DNA of 64,000 bases from Vibrio sp. SCSIO 43135 (lineage in GTDB: Bacteria; Pseudomonadota; Gammaproteobacteria; Enterobacterales; Vibrionaceae), in assembly GCF_023716665.1 (NCBI RefSeq), contig NZ_CP071859.1, positions 1,178,001-1,242,000 on the forward strand, in the 5' to 3' direction. This document shows positions 1 through 8,634 of the stretch, piece by piece (the first letter of the stretch is position 1; each line of letters starts with the position of its first letter). Below the pieces are notes generated by a model that was not told the origin of the DNA, made no database searches, and was given only the letters and a program-made list of their open reading frames with translations. The position numbers and the translations under genes were made by a program.

Positions 1-176
1 GCTGCTTCGTCTCGGTCTATCAATATCCGGCGTTCACCTACGCGATCTTCCGACCACTGCAAAGCCGCGATAAACATCAGGAAGGTGACGAGGCCAATCA
101 CCACCGATACAAAGGTGAAAAACGTCGCCAGCCTACCAGTGAGAGACTTGGTGCTGTTGAGAAAGTGGGTAATCAT
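1..176 (-). CDS. Sensor histidine kinase, N-terminal fragment (CarS/VprB-like)
   Basis: About 58 codons of a minus-strand gene cut by the window edge. It begins MITHFLNSTKSL, then a hydrophobic stretch (about residues 16-39) that reads as the first membrane segment, then a charged region with WSEDRVGERR that should lie in the periplasm. That is the usual start of a membrane histidine kinase. Its ATG shares one base with the TGA of the response-regulator gene upstream (TGATG), so the two are translationally coupled. Kinase identity is inferred from this coupling and topology; no catalytic part is visible. Confidence 0.75.
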   Translation of the reverse strand, partial: MITHFLNSTKSLTGRLATFFTFVSVVIGLVTFLMFIAALQWSEDRVGERRILIDRDEA

Positions 177-850
177 CACTGCTCCTCTAAGCGAAAGCCT
201 ACTTTAGGAATCGTGGTCAAAAGTGGGGTGGTGAATGGCTTGTCGAGCTGATTTCTCAGTTGATAGATGTGGCTTCTCAATACATCGTTGTTTGGCTCGT
301 TCTCTTGCCATAGCTTTTCAGAGATTTCTTCTCTGCTGACCACTTCGGGTGCTTTTAAACATAGCAGTTCGAGTATGGTGTAAGTGGTGGGATTCAGAGC
401 AAGAAGCTTATCCGAACGGTAGGCTTTACGCGTCTTTTGATCGATTCGTACTTGGCCAAATTGGATGGAAGAGTGAGACACTTCACCACGGTAGCGTTTT
501 ACTAGCGCATTCATTCTTGCTTCAAGAATTTCGAGATCGAATGGCTTGGTGAGGTAATCATCTGCGCCGTGTTTAAAGCCATTCAGCATGTCTTCACGGT
601 TGTCTAAAGCTGTGAGCATTAATACCGGAGTGTTGTTGCCTGCTTCACGCAGCTTATTGCACACGGTAAGGCCATCCATTCGAGGTAGCATGAGGTCGAG
701 CAGGATAACGTCGAAACGGCCTTCTAGGGCGAGTTGAAGTCCGAGTTCACCGTTGTCTGCATAGTCGAGTTCCATGCCGAGGCATTCAAAGTAGTCAAAT
801 AAAATACCGGCAACTTCTCGGTTGTCTTCAACCAGTAACACTTTCTTCAT
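176..850 (-). CDS. carR: OmpR-family response regulator, CarR/VprA-like
   Basis: 224 aa. The N-terminal receiver (about 1-120) has acidic residues ED at 8-9, the phospho-acceptor Asp in LLDLMLPRMDG and Lys in LTKPFD. The C-terminal winged helix (about 130-222) has the OmpR-type LRSHIYQLRNQLD recognition region. It is a cytoplasmic transcription factor phosphorylated by the kinase encoded just downstream. The sequence strongly recalls Vibrio CarR/VprA, which in V. cholerae controls lipid A glycinylation and polymyxin resistance. Here it is divergent from a glycosyltransferase / ArnT-like / GtrA-like operon, which fits control of envelope glycan modification. The exact orthology is recall, not a search; the OmpR family is certain. 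Confidence 0.75.
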   Translation of the reverse strand: MKKVLLVEDNREVAGILFDYFECLGMELDYADNGELGLQLALEGRFDVILLDLMLPRMDGLTVCNKLREAGNNTPVLMLTALDNREDMLNGFKHGADDYLTKPFDLEILEARMNALVKRYRGEVSHSSIQFGQVRIDQKTRKAYRSDKLLALNPTTYTILELLCLKAPEVVSREEISEKLWQENEPNNDVLRSHIYQLRNQLDKPFTTPLLTTIPKVGFRLEEQ

Positions 851-1008
851 GGCTATCTCTCATCTTAACACAGCGCCAAATATCCAGAAAACGCGTGAAA
901 AAAATGTGTACGACATTGTTTCCACGTTTCGATTGATATAACGCTTTCATCATCCAATGACTGCTGCAACCTAGCGGTATTGGTCACTCACGTTGAAAGG
1001 TAAACGTT

Positions 1009-2013
1009 ATGAGCACAATAACTCTTGTACCTAGACAGTCTGATTCTTCGGTGATCTTGTCTGTGATTGTACCTTACTTTAACGAGCAAGAGGTGTTAAC
1101 CGAATTCCATACCAGATTAACTTCGGTACTGGATTCACTAGAGGAGTCTTGCGAGATCGTCTACGTCGATGATGGAAGCTGTGATGGTAGTAAAGCATTA
1201 ATCGAGCATTTCCCCAGTACATCGAGTGATGTAGTCAGTATCAGCTTAAGCCGAAATTTTGGTAAAGAAGCGGCGATGAGTGCAGGGCTGGAACACTGTC
1301 GAGGTTTAGCAGTTATCTTGCTCGATGCCGATCTTCAAGATCCCCCAGAATTGATTCCTCAAATGTTGGTCGAGTGGCGTAAAGGCGTAGATGTGGTCAA
1401 CATGCAGCGCGGCAAACGCGAGGGAGAGAGTTGGTTCAAACGTTTCTCGGCAGCAAGTTTTTACCGGGTTTTGAACACTTTGGTAAAAACCGAGATTCCC
1501 GAAAATGTAGGCGATTTTCGTTTGTTGAGTAGAGAAGTGGTCGATCACATCAACAGCTTGCCTGAACGCAATCGTTATATGAAAGGCATTTTTGCTTGGC
1601 CCGGTTTTAAACAAACGACCTTGCAGTTTGAACGAGACCCACGTTACTGCGGAGAAACCAAGTGGAATTACTTCAAACTGATGGGGCTCGCCGTGGATGG
1701 CATTACCTCGTTTTCTATTCGCCCGCTTAGGCTAGCAACGATTTTCGGTGGTTTGATTGCGCTGGTGGCGTTCCTATACGGAGCCGTGATTGTGTCAAAA
1801 ACTGTGTTGTTTGGCGATCCGGTGTCTGGTTATCCCTCAATGATGGTAGTGCAGCTAGCACTTGGCGGAATTCAACTATTGAGCATCGGTGTGCTCGGCG
1901 AATACATCGGTCGAATCTTTATCGAAACCAAACAGCGACCGCTGTACTTGGTGCAGTCGGTGGTCGAGCAATCTTCGAATACTCGAAATGAAACACTGGA
2001 GAAAAGCGCGTGA
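1009..2013 (+). CDS. Polyprenyl-phosphate glycosyltransferase (GT2, ArnC/GtrB type)
   Basis: 334 aa. A GT-A fold glycosyltransferase with VIVPYFNEQE at the start, VDDGSCDGS, the metal-binding DADLQDPPE, and GDFRLLSR, followed by two C-terminal membrane helices (about 235-260 and 275-300). This is the layout of enzymes that move a sugar from a nucleotide onto undecaprenyl phosphate on the inner face of the membrane. RBS GAAAGG lies upstream of the ATG. The end overlaps the next gene by 4 bp, so it is the first gene of a coupled three-gene operon that supplies the ArnT-like enzyme with a lipid-linked sugar. The sugar cannot be told from sequence; no other arn genes (arnA, arnB, arnD) are nearby. 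Confidence 0.85.
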   Translation: MSTITLVPRQSDSSVILSVIVPYFNEQEVLTEFHTRLTSVLDSLEESCEIVYVDDGSCDGSKALIEHFPSTSSDVVSISLSRNFGKEAAMSAGLEHCRGLAVILLDADLQDPPELIPQMLVEWRKGVDVVNMQRGKREGESWFKRFSAASFYRVLNTLVKTEIPENVGDFRLLSREVVDHINSLPERNRYMKGIFAWPGFKQTTLQFERDPRYCGETKWNYFKLMGLAVDGITSFSIRPLRLATIFGGLIALVAFLYGAVIVSKTVLFGDPVSGYPSMMVVQLALGGIQLLSIGVLGEYIGRIFIETKQRPLYLVQSVVEQSSNTRNETLEKSA

Positions 2014-3410
2014 GAATCAATAAAGTGCACTTGTGGGCGATTCTGGTAACCGTGTTGCTGATTCGTTTGTTGTCCCTAGGGGCTTATCCATTGATGGATA
2101 CGACGGAAGCGCGTTATGGCGAAATGGCCCGTCTGATGATTGAAACTGGCAACTGGCTTACACCACAGTTCGACTATGGGGTGCCATTTTGGGGTAAGCC
2201 ACCACTCTTTACTTGGATGAGTGCGGGTGGAATCGAGCTGTTTGGCTTAAATGAATTTGCGGTGCGAGTTCCTCATTGGTTTGCTGGCTTACTGGTTATT
2301 GGACTGATGGCTTATCTAGCGCGCCGAGCAGGGTTTAGCGGACTGATTACTTCGCTGGTGATTGCAACTTGTGGTGTGTTTGCGATTTCTGCAGGTGCAG
2401 TGATGACGGACATGGCTCTAACGCTGGGCTTAACCTTGGCGATGGTCGGCTTTTACTTATGCTGGCAAGGGAAGCGAGTATGGGGGTATTTGGGATTTAT
2501 CGGGTTAGCGATTGGTTTATTAGCAAAGGGGCCTTTGGTCATTGTTCTAATGGGTTTAGCGGTTATGCCTTGGCTGATTCTACAGCATGGTGTCATTGGT
2601 GGATTTAGAACGCTTTGGAATCGATTTCCGATTGTGTCTGGTGTGGGGCTAATGCTGCTTATTGCGTTGCCTTGGTACTTATTGGCTGAGCGAGCAACAC
2701 CGGGGTTTCTTAACTATTTCATTGTAGGCGAACACTTTAAACGCTTTGTGGTAAGCGGTTGGGAAGGGGATCTCTACGGCAGTGCTCATGATGAGCCAAG
2801 AGGGATGATATGGCTGTTCTGGCTGTATTCGGCACTGCCTTGGTCAATCGTCCTACCCGTATTGCTGTGGAAAAACAAGACGAAACTCAAAGCGTTAAAT
2901 CAAGACAGTGATGGTTTAGTGACTTACCTTATGGTGTGGCTGGTGTCTCCGTTAGTGCTCTTTACTTTATCAGGTAACATACTGCCCGCTTATGTTCTAC
3001 CTGGTATTCCCGCACTGGGCTTGCTTGTCGCTATGCTAGTGAAAGACATCGACTACGATGCTAAGTGGTTTAAGGTGTCGGCGGCAATAGTGCCAGCGTT
3101 ACTGGTACTGGCAGTGGTGTATATCCACCTGTTTGTCGCAGATAAACGCAGCGACAAGGTCATATTTGTCGAGGCCGATAAATCGATTCCGACATACTAC
3201 ATCGGTAAGCGCCCTTTCTCTGGTCAATTTTACAGTAGTGGTAAAGCCAAGCAGTTAACCGACGAATCTGTTTTACTGCAGTTGGATAAAGTGCAATTGG
3301 TTGGTGATAGAAATTCGGTAGAGTCATTGGTTCAACAAAAGCAGCTAACGTGTGTTGCTCAGTACACGGCGAAAAGCCATCGTGCTCTTTATCTGTGTGA
3401 ACGAACATGA
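2010..3410 (+). CDS. ArnT-like lipid-linked sugar transferase (GT83/GT39 family)
   Basis: 466 aa, a polytopic inner-membrane protein with about 11 hydrophobic segments. The first periplasmic loop holds the family signature TTEARYGEMARLM and PFWGKPPLFTW, with the acidic pair expected to act in transfer of a sugar from undecaprenyl phosphate to lipid A or another periplasmic acceptor. It starts with GTG inside the end of the preceding gene and overlaps the following GtrA-like gene by 4 bp. It is shorter than enterobacterial ArnT (about 550 aa), mainly in the C-terminal periplasmic part, so acceptor or donor may differ. The neighbouring CarR-like regulator supports a role in cationic-peptide resistance; this is inference. 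Confidence 0.8.
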   Translation: MRINKVHLWAILVTVLLIRLLSLGAYPLMDTTEARYGEMARLMIETGNWLTPQFDYGVPFWGKPPLFTWMSAGGIELFGLNEFAVRVPHWFAGLLVIGLMAYLARRAGFSGLITSLVIATCGVFAISAGAVMTDMALTLGLTLAMVGFYLCWQGKRVWGYLGFIGLAIGLLAKGPLVIVLMGLAVMPWLILQHGVIGGFRTLWNRFPIVSGVGLMLLIALPWYLLAERATPGFLNYFIVGEHFKRFVVSGWEGDLYGSAHDEPRGMIWLFWLYSALPWSIVLPVLLWKNKTKLKALNQDSDGLVTYLMVWLVSPLVLFTLSGNILPAYVLPGIPALGLLVAMLVKDIDYDAKWFKVSAAIVPALLVLAVVYIHLFVADKRSDKVIFVEADKSIPTYYIGKRPFSGQFYSSGKAKQLTDESVLLQLDKVQLVGDRNSVESLVQQKQLTCVAQYTAKSHRALYLCERT

Positions 3411-3799
3411 TGGTGTCGGAAAGGTTCGTGAAGTTTGGCATGGTAGGTAGCATCGGCTTTTTAGCCGATGCTGGTTTATTCTCGCTGTTGTTTTACCTAG
3501 GCGACTGGGCCCCTTTACCGGCTAGAGTGGTCGCGTTTCTTTTTGCTGCAACGGTAACTTGGTGTGGAAATCGCTGTTTTACTTTTACTCACTGTCAGCA
3601 TGTAGCGAAAGGAAAACAGTGGCTGAAGTTTATTGTGGTGGCACTTTTCTCGGCCATTCCCAATTTGATTGTCTTCAATCTGGCGCTGTTAGTGCTGGGC
3701 TCTGGTGGCATTGCGGCGCTGGTGGCATTAGCTTTTGGGGTACTGGCTGGAATGGTAAGTAATTTCTTGCTGAGTTCTCGGTGGGTGTTTTCGCCTTAG
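3407..3799 (+). CDS. GtrA-like membrane protein (lipid-linked sugar flippase)
   Basis: 130 aa with four membrane helices and the GtrA-family features FVKFGMVGSIGFLADAG near the start and CGNRCFTF after helix 2. GtrA-type proteins flip undecaprenyl-phosphate-linked sugars to the periplasmic face. The ATG overlaps the TGA of the ArnT-like gene (ATGA). A second in-frame ATG three bases on is an equally possible start. With its two upstream partners it makes a complete synthesis, flipping and transfer unit. Confidence 0.82.
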   Translation: MMVSERFVKFGMVGSIGFLADAGLFSLLFYLGDWAPLPARVVAFLFAATVTWCGNRCFTFTHCQHVAKGKQWLKFIVVALFSAIPNLIVFNLALLVLGSGGIAALVALAFGVLAGMVSNFLLSSRWVFSP

Positions 3800-3838
3800 A
3801 ACGAAATTGGTCGAAGTAGAGTGAGAAGAATAAAAAAA

Positions 3839-3862
3839 GCCCAGAACAAAAGTGTTCTGGGC
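3839..3862 (-). terminator. Rho-independent terminator, minus orientation
   Basis: A perfect 10-bp stem (GCCCAGAACA / TGTTCTGGGC) with a 4-base loop. Seven A's lie on its left, giving a U-run for leftward transcripts. The right side has no T-run, so it is a poor terminator for the rightward glycosyltransferase operon. No leftward gene is visible upstream of it. Confidence 0.75.
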
Positions 3863-4070
3863 GGATACAAACATAGGAGTTAATAAGAAAAAGCAGCGTT
3901 AATTAGTAGCAACAGTAAGAAAACAAGTTTGACGGCCTGTGAAACTCTTAATGCTCTGCTAACTACACTTATTCAGACCGGGCTAAATTCAAACAGTTCC
4001 CCAAAATAGCAAAAAAATTTAATTAAATTTTTTGCGCTTACTTTTCAGCTTGTTACCTACCTTTATTTCT

Positions 4071-4087
4071 TTCTGGTCTGACCAATA
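4071..4087. promoter_or_regulatory. FadR-type operator
   Basis: The core TGGTCTGACCA (4074-4084) is a perfect odd palindrome and matches the central part of the E. coli FadR consensus (CTGGTCNGACCAG). It lies 24 bp before the -35 of the psrA promoter and overlaps a weaker possible promoter (TTATTT at 4063, TATTAA at 4086). FadR releases DNA on binding long-chain acyl-CoA, so this would derepress psrA-fadE on fatty acids. Binding is inferred from the motif alone. Confidence 0.72.
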
Positions 4088-4110
4088 TTAAAAAATGTGA
4101 TGTTAATTGC

Positions 4111-4154
4111 TTGTTAAGTAAATGTGTCGAGAGTATATTTTCAAACAGTTGTTT
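4111..4154 (+). promoter_or_regulatory. psrA promoter with PsrA-like operator at the start site
   Basis: TTGTTA (4111-4116), a 17-bp spacer and TATATT (4134-4139) make a good sigma70 promoter. The palindrome AAACAGTTGTTT (4143-4154) sits where transcription should begin. It resembles the CAAAC...GTTTG sites bound by PsrA in Pseudomonas and Shewanella, so autorepression relieved by fatty acids is likely. The leader from here to the ATG at 4171 is short. Confidence 0.65.
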
Positions 4155-4170
4155 AATACGAGTGATTGAA

Positions 4171-4797
4171 ATGGCCCCGAGAAGTAGCACGAAAGAAAAA
4201 ATCTTAGACGTCGCAGAAGCGTTGTTTGCCGAGCACGGGTTTAACGACACGTCGTTGAGAACCATCACCAGCAAGGCTGGGGTGAACTTAGCCTCTGTTA
4301 ACTACCATTTCGGTGACAAGAAAACGCTAGTGCGTGCGGTGATTGACCGCTATCTAGAAGCGTTCATGCCAGCTCTACAAGACGCATTGATTAATCTTAA
4401 TCTCAATGAAGACTATGAAATGTCGGACGTATTTGAATCTCTGCGTTCTCCGTTACGTTCTCTGAACGACGTGAGGCCAAATGGAACGAGCCGATTCATG
4501 CTATTGATTGGGCGCGGTTATACCGACGTACAAGGTCACCTTCGCTGGTTTATTACCACTCGATATCAAGAGGTGCTATCGCTGTTCACTCAATCTGTTT
4601 TGAAAGCGAACCCTAAGCTGACGCAAGAAAGCTTGTTCTGGCGCCTTCATTTCACGCTAGGCACCTGTGTCTTTACCATGGCTTCGAGCCAAGCATTAGC
4701 TGAAATTGCAGAAAATGATTTTGGACAGAAGGTCGATGCAAAAGCCGTCGTTGATCTTTTGATCCCATATTTATCCGCCGGCATGGCCGCCGACTAA
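4171..4797 (+). CDS. psrA: TetR-family fatty-acid regulator PsrA
   Basis: 208 aa from the ATG at 4171 (MAPRSSTKEK). An upstream in-frame ATG at 4111 overlaps the -35 box and is unlikely. The TetR helix-turn-helix is at about 8-55 (TITSKAGVNLASVNYHFGDK) and the ligand domain follows, with HFTLGTCVFTMAS and the LIPYLSAGM ending typical of PsrA. PsrA is a repressor that senses long-chain fatty acids and controls beta-oxidation genes. It directly precedes fadE on the same strand (81-bp gap), as in other Vibrios, so fadE is the obvious target and the two may share a transcript. Confidence 0.85.
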   Translation: MAPRSSTKEKILDVAEALFAEHGFNDTSLRTITSKAGVNLASVNYHFGDKKTLVRAVIDRYLEAFMPALQDALINLNLNEDYEMSDVFESLRSPLRSLNDVRPNGTSRFMLLIGRGYTDVQGHLRWFITTRYQEVLSLFTQSVLKANPKLTQESLFWRLHFTLGTCVFTMASSQALAEIAENDFGQKVDAKAVVDLLIPYLSAGMAAD

Positions 4798-4878
4798 AAT
4801 AATAATTAGCTATACGAATAACACGAATAACCGACCCAATAATAAAACACACAAAACTGTGAACAAAAGGATCTGATT

Positions 4879-7161
4879 ATGAGCTCTCTACGTAGAAAAT
4901 GGATAAGCGACCCAGCTTTCAAGTTTTTTAAGAAGGTACTGCCACCCCTATCAAGTACTGAAAAAGAAGCGATGGAAGCGGGCAGTGTCTGGTGGGACGG
5001 AGAGCTTTTCTCAGGTTCTCCTGACTTCACTAAGCTGCATCAATATCCAACGCCGACATTAACAGCAGAAGAGCAGTCCTTTATGGACAACGAGCTTGAA
5101 ACGCTGATGTCGATGCTCGACGACTACAAGATTGTTAAACAAGACCGTGATCTGCCGAAAGAAGTGTGGGAATACCTCCGTAAAGAGCGTTTCTTCTCTT
5201 TGATTATCTCGAAAGAGTACGGTGGTCGCGAATTCTCTGCGTTAGCAAACTCGACCATTGTGTCTCGAATAGCGACGCGTAGCATCAGCGCTGCGGTAAC
5301 CGTGATGGTTCCGAACTCTTTAGGTCCAGGTGAGTTAATTTCTCACTATGGTACACAAGAGCAAAAAGACTATTGGCTGCCACGTCTAGCTGACGGTACG
5401 GACATCCCATGTTTTGCATTAACCGGCCCAGAAGCAGGTTCTGACGCAGGTGGTATCCCAGACCAAGGTACGGTGTGTTATGGCACTCATGAGGGCAAAG
5501 AAGTTCTGGGTATTCGTTTGAGTTGGAACAAGCGATACATCACTCTTGCTCCTGTATCTACCGTACTAGGCTTGGCATTTAAGCTGAATGACCCAGAGCA
5601 CCTGTTGGGTGACAAAGAAGAATTGGGTATCACATGTGCACTTATCCCTACCTCGCATGAAGGCGTTGAAGTGGGTGAGCGTCACGATGCGATTGGCCTA
5701 GCATTTATGAACGGTCCAACTCGTGGTGAAGATGTCTTTATCCCAATGGAGTGGTTGATTGGCGGCCAAGAATACGCAGGTAAAGGTTGGCGTATGCTGG
5801 TGGAATGTCTGTCGGCTGGTCGTGGTATTTCCCTCCCAGCACTTGGCACTTCAATTGGTCACCTAACTTCCCGCACTACGGGTGCATACGCTTATGTGCG
5901 TAAGCAGTTCGGTATGTCTATCGGTAAGTTTGAAGGCGTTGCTGAAGCGCTTGGTCGTATCGGTGGCTTAACGTACTTGTTGGAGGCGACCCGAACGCTT
6001 ACAACGACCTCTCTCGATATGAAAGAAAAGCCTGGTATCGTAACCGCGATGGCGAAATACCATATGACGGAAATCGCCCGTACGATTTTGAATGACTCGA
6101 TGGACATCCACTCAGGTCGTGCAATTCAAGAAGGCCCAATGAACTACCTGACTTCGGCTTATCTGGGTGTGCCAGTTGCGATTACGGTAGAAGGTGCGAA
6201 CATTTTGACGCGTAACCTAATGATCTTTGGTCAAGGCGCGACACGTTGTCACCCATATGTATTGAAAGAGATGGAAGCAGCGGCGAACCCTGATGAGAAA
6301 GAGGGGGCTAAAGAGTTTGATAAGTTGCTGTTTAAACACATTGCTCATGCGACCAAAAACACCTTTGGTGCATTTGGTGCGGCATTGACAGGTTCACGTT
6401 TCATCAAAGCCGACATGAGTGGTCCAACGCAGCGTTACTACAAAGATATGACTCGATTGAGCCGTGCTTTAGCAGTAAGTGCAGATTTTGCGATGTTGAC
6501 TTTGGGCGGTGACTTGAAACGTAAAGAGATGATCTCTGCACGTTTGGGTGATGGCTTAAGCTACCTATACATGGCTTCTGCGGTACTGAAAAAGTACGAA
6601 GATGAAGGCCGCCAGCAACAAGATTTAGATTACGTGCACTACGCAATCCAGCATTGTTTGCATAATGGCGCTAAGTCGCTTCAGGAAGCGTACACAAACT
6701 TCCCGCAAAAAGCGGTAGGTCGCCTGCTGAAAGTGCTTATCTTCCCATTAGGTAACCATTTTGCTAAACCGAGCGATGACCTATCTGTGAAATTGGCTGA
6801 AAGCTTAATGACTCCGGGCGCACATCGTGACCGTCTAACTCACCTTTGCTACGTGGGCAAAGATGAAGACGACAGTGTTGGTCTGATGGAGCAAGCATTC
6901 CTAGCAATGTATGGCATTAAGAGTATCGAGCGTAAGATGTTTAAAGCAGCGAAAGAGGGTAAAGTGGCGCGTAAAGGCCCACTAACAGATCGCCTACAGC
7001 AAGCGTTAGATGCTGATGTTATTTCTCAGGAAGAAGTCGATAAGGTGCTAGCGGCGGATAAACTTCGCTACAAAGCTATCCAAGTGGACCACTTCAGCCA
7101 TGATTTCAGCGAGGTGAGAACGCACGGCAAAAAAAAGGCAAAGCTAAATAGCGCTGCGTAA
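4879..7161 (+). CDS. fadE: Acyl-CoA dehydrogenase FadE
   Basis: 760 aa, close to the long gammaproteobacterial FadE type (E. coli about 814) rather than the short 380-aa dehydrogenases. It carries the acyl-CoA dehydrogenase motifs CFALTGPEAGSDAG (FAD/substrate), ISLPALGTSIGHL, DIHSGRAIQEGP and GANILTRNLMIFGQGA, then a FadE-specific C-terminal region. It catalyses the first step of beta-oxidation, acyl-CoA to trans-2-enoyl-CoA, at the inner membrane with FAD. AAAGGA precedes the ATG. Control is probably by PsrA and FadR through sites upstream of psrA, as no separate operator is seen in the 81-bp gap. A terminator follows. Confidence 0.93.
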   Translation: MSSLRRKWISDPAFKFFKKVLPPLSSTEKEAMEAGSVWWDGELFSGSPDFTKLHQYPTPTLTAEEQSFMDNELETLMSMLDDYKIVKQDRDLPKEVWEYLRKERFFSLIISKEYGGREFSALANSTIVSRIATRSISAAVTVMVPNSLGPGELISHYGTQEQKDYWLPRLADGTDIPCFALTGPEAGSDAGGIPDQGTVCYGTHEGKEVLGIRLSWNKRYITLAPVSTVLGLAFKLNDPEHLLGDKEELGITCALIPTSHEGVEVGERHDAIGLAFMNGPTRGEDVFIPMEWLIGGQEYAGKGWRMLVECLSAGRGISLPALGTSIGHLTSRTTGAYAYVRKQFGMSIGKFEGVAEALGRIGGLTYLLEATRTLTTTSLDMKEKPGIVTAMAKYHMTEIARTILNDSMDIHSGRAIQEGPMNYLTSAYLGVPVAITVEGANILTRNLMIFGQGATRCHPYVLKEMEAAANPDEKEGAKEFDKLLFKHIAHATKNTFGAFGAALTGSRFIKADMSGPTQRYYKDMTRLSRALAVSADFAMLTLGGDLKRKEMISARLGDGLSYLYMASAVLKKYEDEGRQQQDLDYVHYAIQHCLHNGAKSLQEAYTNFPQKAVGRLLKVLIFPLGNHFAKPSDDLSVKLAESLMTPGAHRDRLTHLCYVGKDEDDSVGLMEQAFLAMYGIKSIERKMFKAAKEGKVARKGPLTDRLQQALDADVISQEEVDKVLAADKLRYKAIQVDHFSHDFSEVRTHGKKKAKLNSAA

Positions 7162-7179
7162 TCGCTGAAACATCAACAA

Positions 7180-7204
7180 AGGCACCTCCTAGAGGTGCCT
7201 TTTT
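7180..7204 (+). terminator. fadE terminator
   Basis: A perfect 9-bp stem AGGCACCTC / GAGGTGCCT with a 3-base loop, followed by a T-run, 18 bp after the fadE stop. Confidence 0.88.
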
Positions 7205-7363
7205 CTATTCATAAACATCGAAGATGCTTTGTTAGCGAAACGGTGAACCAAATCGGACAATAGTGCTCCAACCACTTGCAAATTCGCAGCATTTTTGAAG
7301 AAATTAGGTGAGATTTCACCGCGAACCTTTTATCCTAGCGGTGATTTTTTAAGGAAGTTGAAT

Positions 7364-8566
7364 ATGATCATCAAACCTAGAATTCGTGGATTTATCTGTA
7401 CCACTACACACCCAGTGGGTTGTGAAGCGAACGTAAAAGAACAAATTGCTTACACTAAAGCGCAAGGTCCAATCAAAAACGCACCTAAGCGTGTATTGGT
7501 TGTTGGCTCTTCAAGTGGCTACGGTCTATCTTCTCGTATCGCGGCGGCATTCGGCGGCGGTGCATCAACTATCGGTGTTTTCTTCGAAAAAGAAGGCACA
7601 GAGAAAAAACCAGGCACTGCAGGTTTCTACAACTCAGTGGCATTTGAAAAGCTTGCTCGTGAAGAAGGCCTTTATGCTAAGAGCCTAAACGGTGACGCTT
7701 TCTCAAACGAAGCAAAACAGAAAACGATTGATCTGATCAAAGAAGACCTTGGTCAAATCGATATGGTGGTTTACTCACTGGCATCTCCAGTACGTAAAAT
7801 GCCAGAGACAGGCGAAGTGATTCGTTCTTCTCTAAAGCCGATTGGTGAGACTTACACATCAACTGCGGTAGATACTAACAAAGACGTTATTATCGAAGCG
7901 AGTGTTGAGCCAGCAACGGAAGAAGAGATCAAAGATACAGTAACCGTTATGGGCGGTGAAGATTGGGAACTTTGGATCAATGCACTATCAGAAGCGGGCG
8001 TTCTAGCTGAAGGCTGTAAGACAGTGGCATACAGCTACATTGGTACTGAGCTAACTTGGCCAATCTACTGGGATGGCGCGCTAGGTAAAGCGAAAATGGA
8101 CCTAGATCGTGCAGCAACCGCGCTAAACGATAAGCTATCAGCTACTGGCGGCAGCGCAAACGTTGCTGTTCTTAAGTCTGTTGTGACTCAAGCAAGTTCT
8201 GCAATTCCTGTAATGCCTCTGTACATTGCAATGGCATTCAAGAAGATGCGTGAAGAAGGCGTACACGAAGGCTGTATGGAGCAGATCTTCCGTATGTTTA
8301 GCCAACGTCTATACAAAGATGACGGTAGTGCACCTGAAACAGACGATAAGAACCGTCTGCGTTTGGATGACTGGGAACTGCGTGACGACATTCAACAGCA
8401 CTGTCGTGAACTGTGGCCTCAAATCACTTCAGAGAACCTAAAAGAACTGACTGACTACGTTGAGTACAAAGAAGAGTTCTTGAAGCTATTCGGTTTCGGT
8501 GTTGAAGGTGTTGACTACGATGCAGACGTAAACCCTGCAGTAGAGACAGACATCATCGATATCTAA
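7364..8566 (+). CDS. fabV: trans-2-enoyl-ACP/CoA reductase FabV
   Basis: 400 aa from the ATG at 7364, chosen because AAGGAAG lies 7 bp upstream and the protein then begins [10 protein letters not shown] like known FabV. The enzyme reduces enoyl-ACP with NADH in the last step of fatty-acid elongation and is a triclosan-tolerant alternative to FabI. Tyr53 is in SSSGYG of the nucleotide-binding region. The catalytic pair Tyr235 and Lys244 (Y-x8-K, in [14 protein letters not shown]) falls exactly at the positions described for V. cholerae FabV. It lies beside fadE, so synthesis and breakdown genes are adjacent, but it has its own leader after the fadE terminator. Confidence 0.95.
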   Translation: MIIKPRIRGFICTTTHPVGCEANVKEQIAYTKAQGPIKNAPKRVLVVGSSSGYGLSSRIAAAFGGGASTIGVFFEKEGTEKKPGTAGFYNSVAFEKLAREEGLYAKSLNGDAFSNEAKQKTIDLIKEDLGQIDMVVYSLASPVRKMPETGEVIRSSLKPIGETYTSTAVDTNKDVIIEASVEPATEEEIKDTVTVMGGEDWELWINALSEAGVLAEGCKTVAYSYIGTELTWPIYWDGALGKAKMDLDRAATALNDKLSATGGSANVAVLKSVVTQASSAIPVMPLYIAMAFKKMREEGVHEGCMEQIFRMFSQRLYKDDGSAPETDDKNRLRLDDWELRDDIQQHCRELWPQITSENLKELTDYVEYKEEFLKLFGFGVEGVDYDADVNPAVETDIIDI

Positions 8567-8588
8567 TCGTTGTGATACGAAAACGAAA

Positions 8589-8614
8589 AAGGCGCTCTTG
8601 AGAGCGCCTTTTTT
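8589..8614. terminator. Bidirectional terminator between fabV and ybjL
   Basis: Perfect 10-bp inverted repeat AAGGCGCTCT / AGAGCGCCTT flanked by A's on the left and T's on the right. It lies between convergent genes and can serve both. Confidence 0.88.
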
Positions 8615-8634
8615 ATTATCCGATTTTCTAACGT

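Larger units (their letters stand above)
3800..4170. other. Intergenic region upstream of psrA
   Basis: About 370 bases with no convincing gene. It contains a minus-strand-type terminator (3839-3862), an AT-rich near-perfect palindrome at 4009-4035 (GC, A-run, TTTAATTAAA, T-run, GC, with one unpaired A), a FadR-like box (4071-4087) and the psrA promoter and operator (4111-4154). The terminator has its A-run on the left, so it serves a transcript running leftward, yet no minus-strand gene precedes it. A small RNA is possible (see findings). Confidence 0.6.

Noticed and set aside
4053..4274. 73-codon minus-strand frame across the psrA promoter
   Set aside because: It overlaps psrA coding and operator DNA, and no RBS or recognisable protein is present. 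It could not explain the leftward terminator convincingly.
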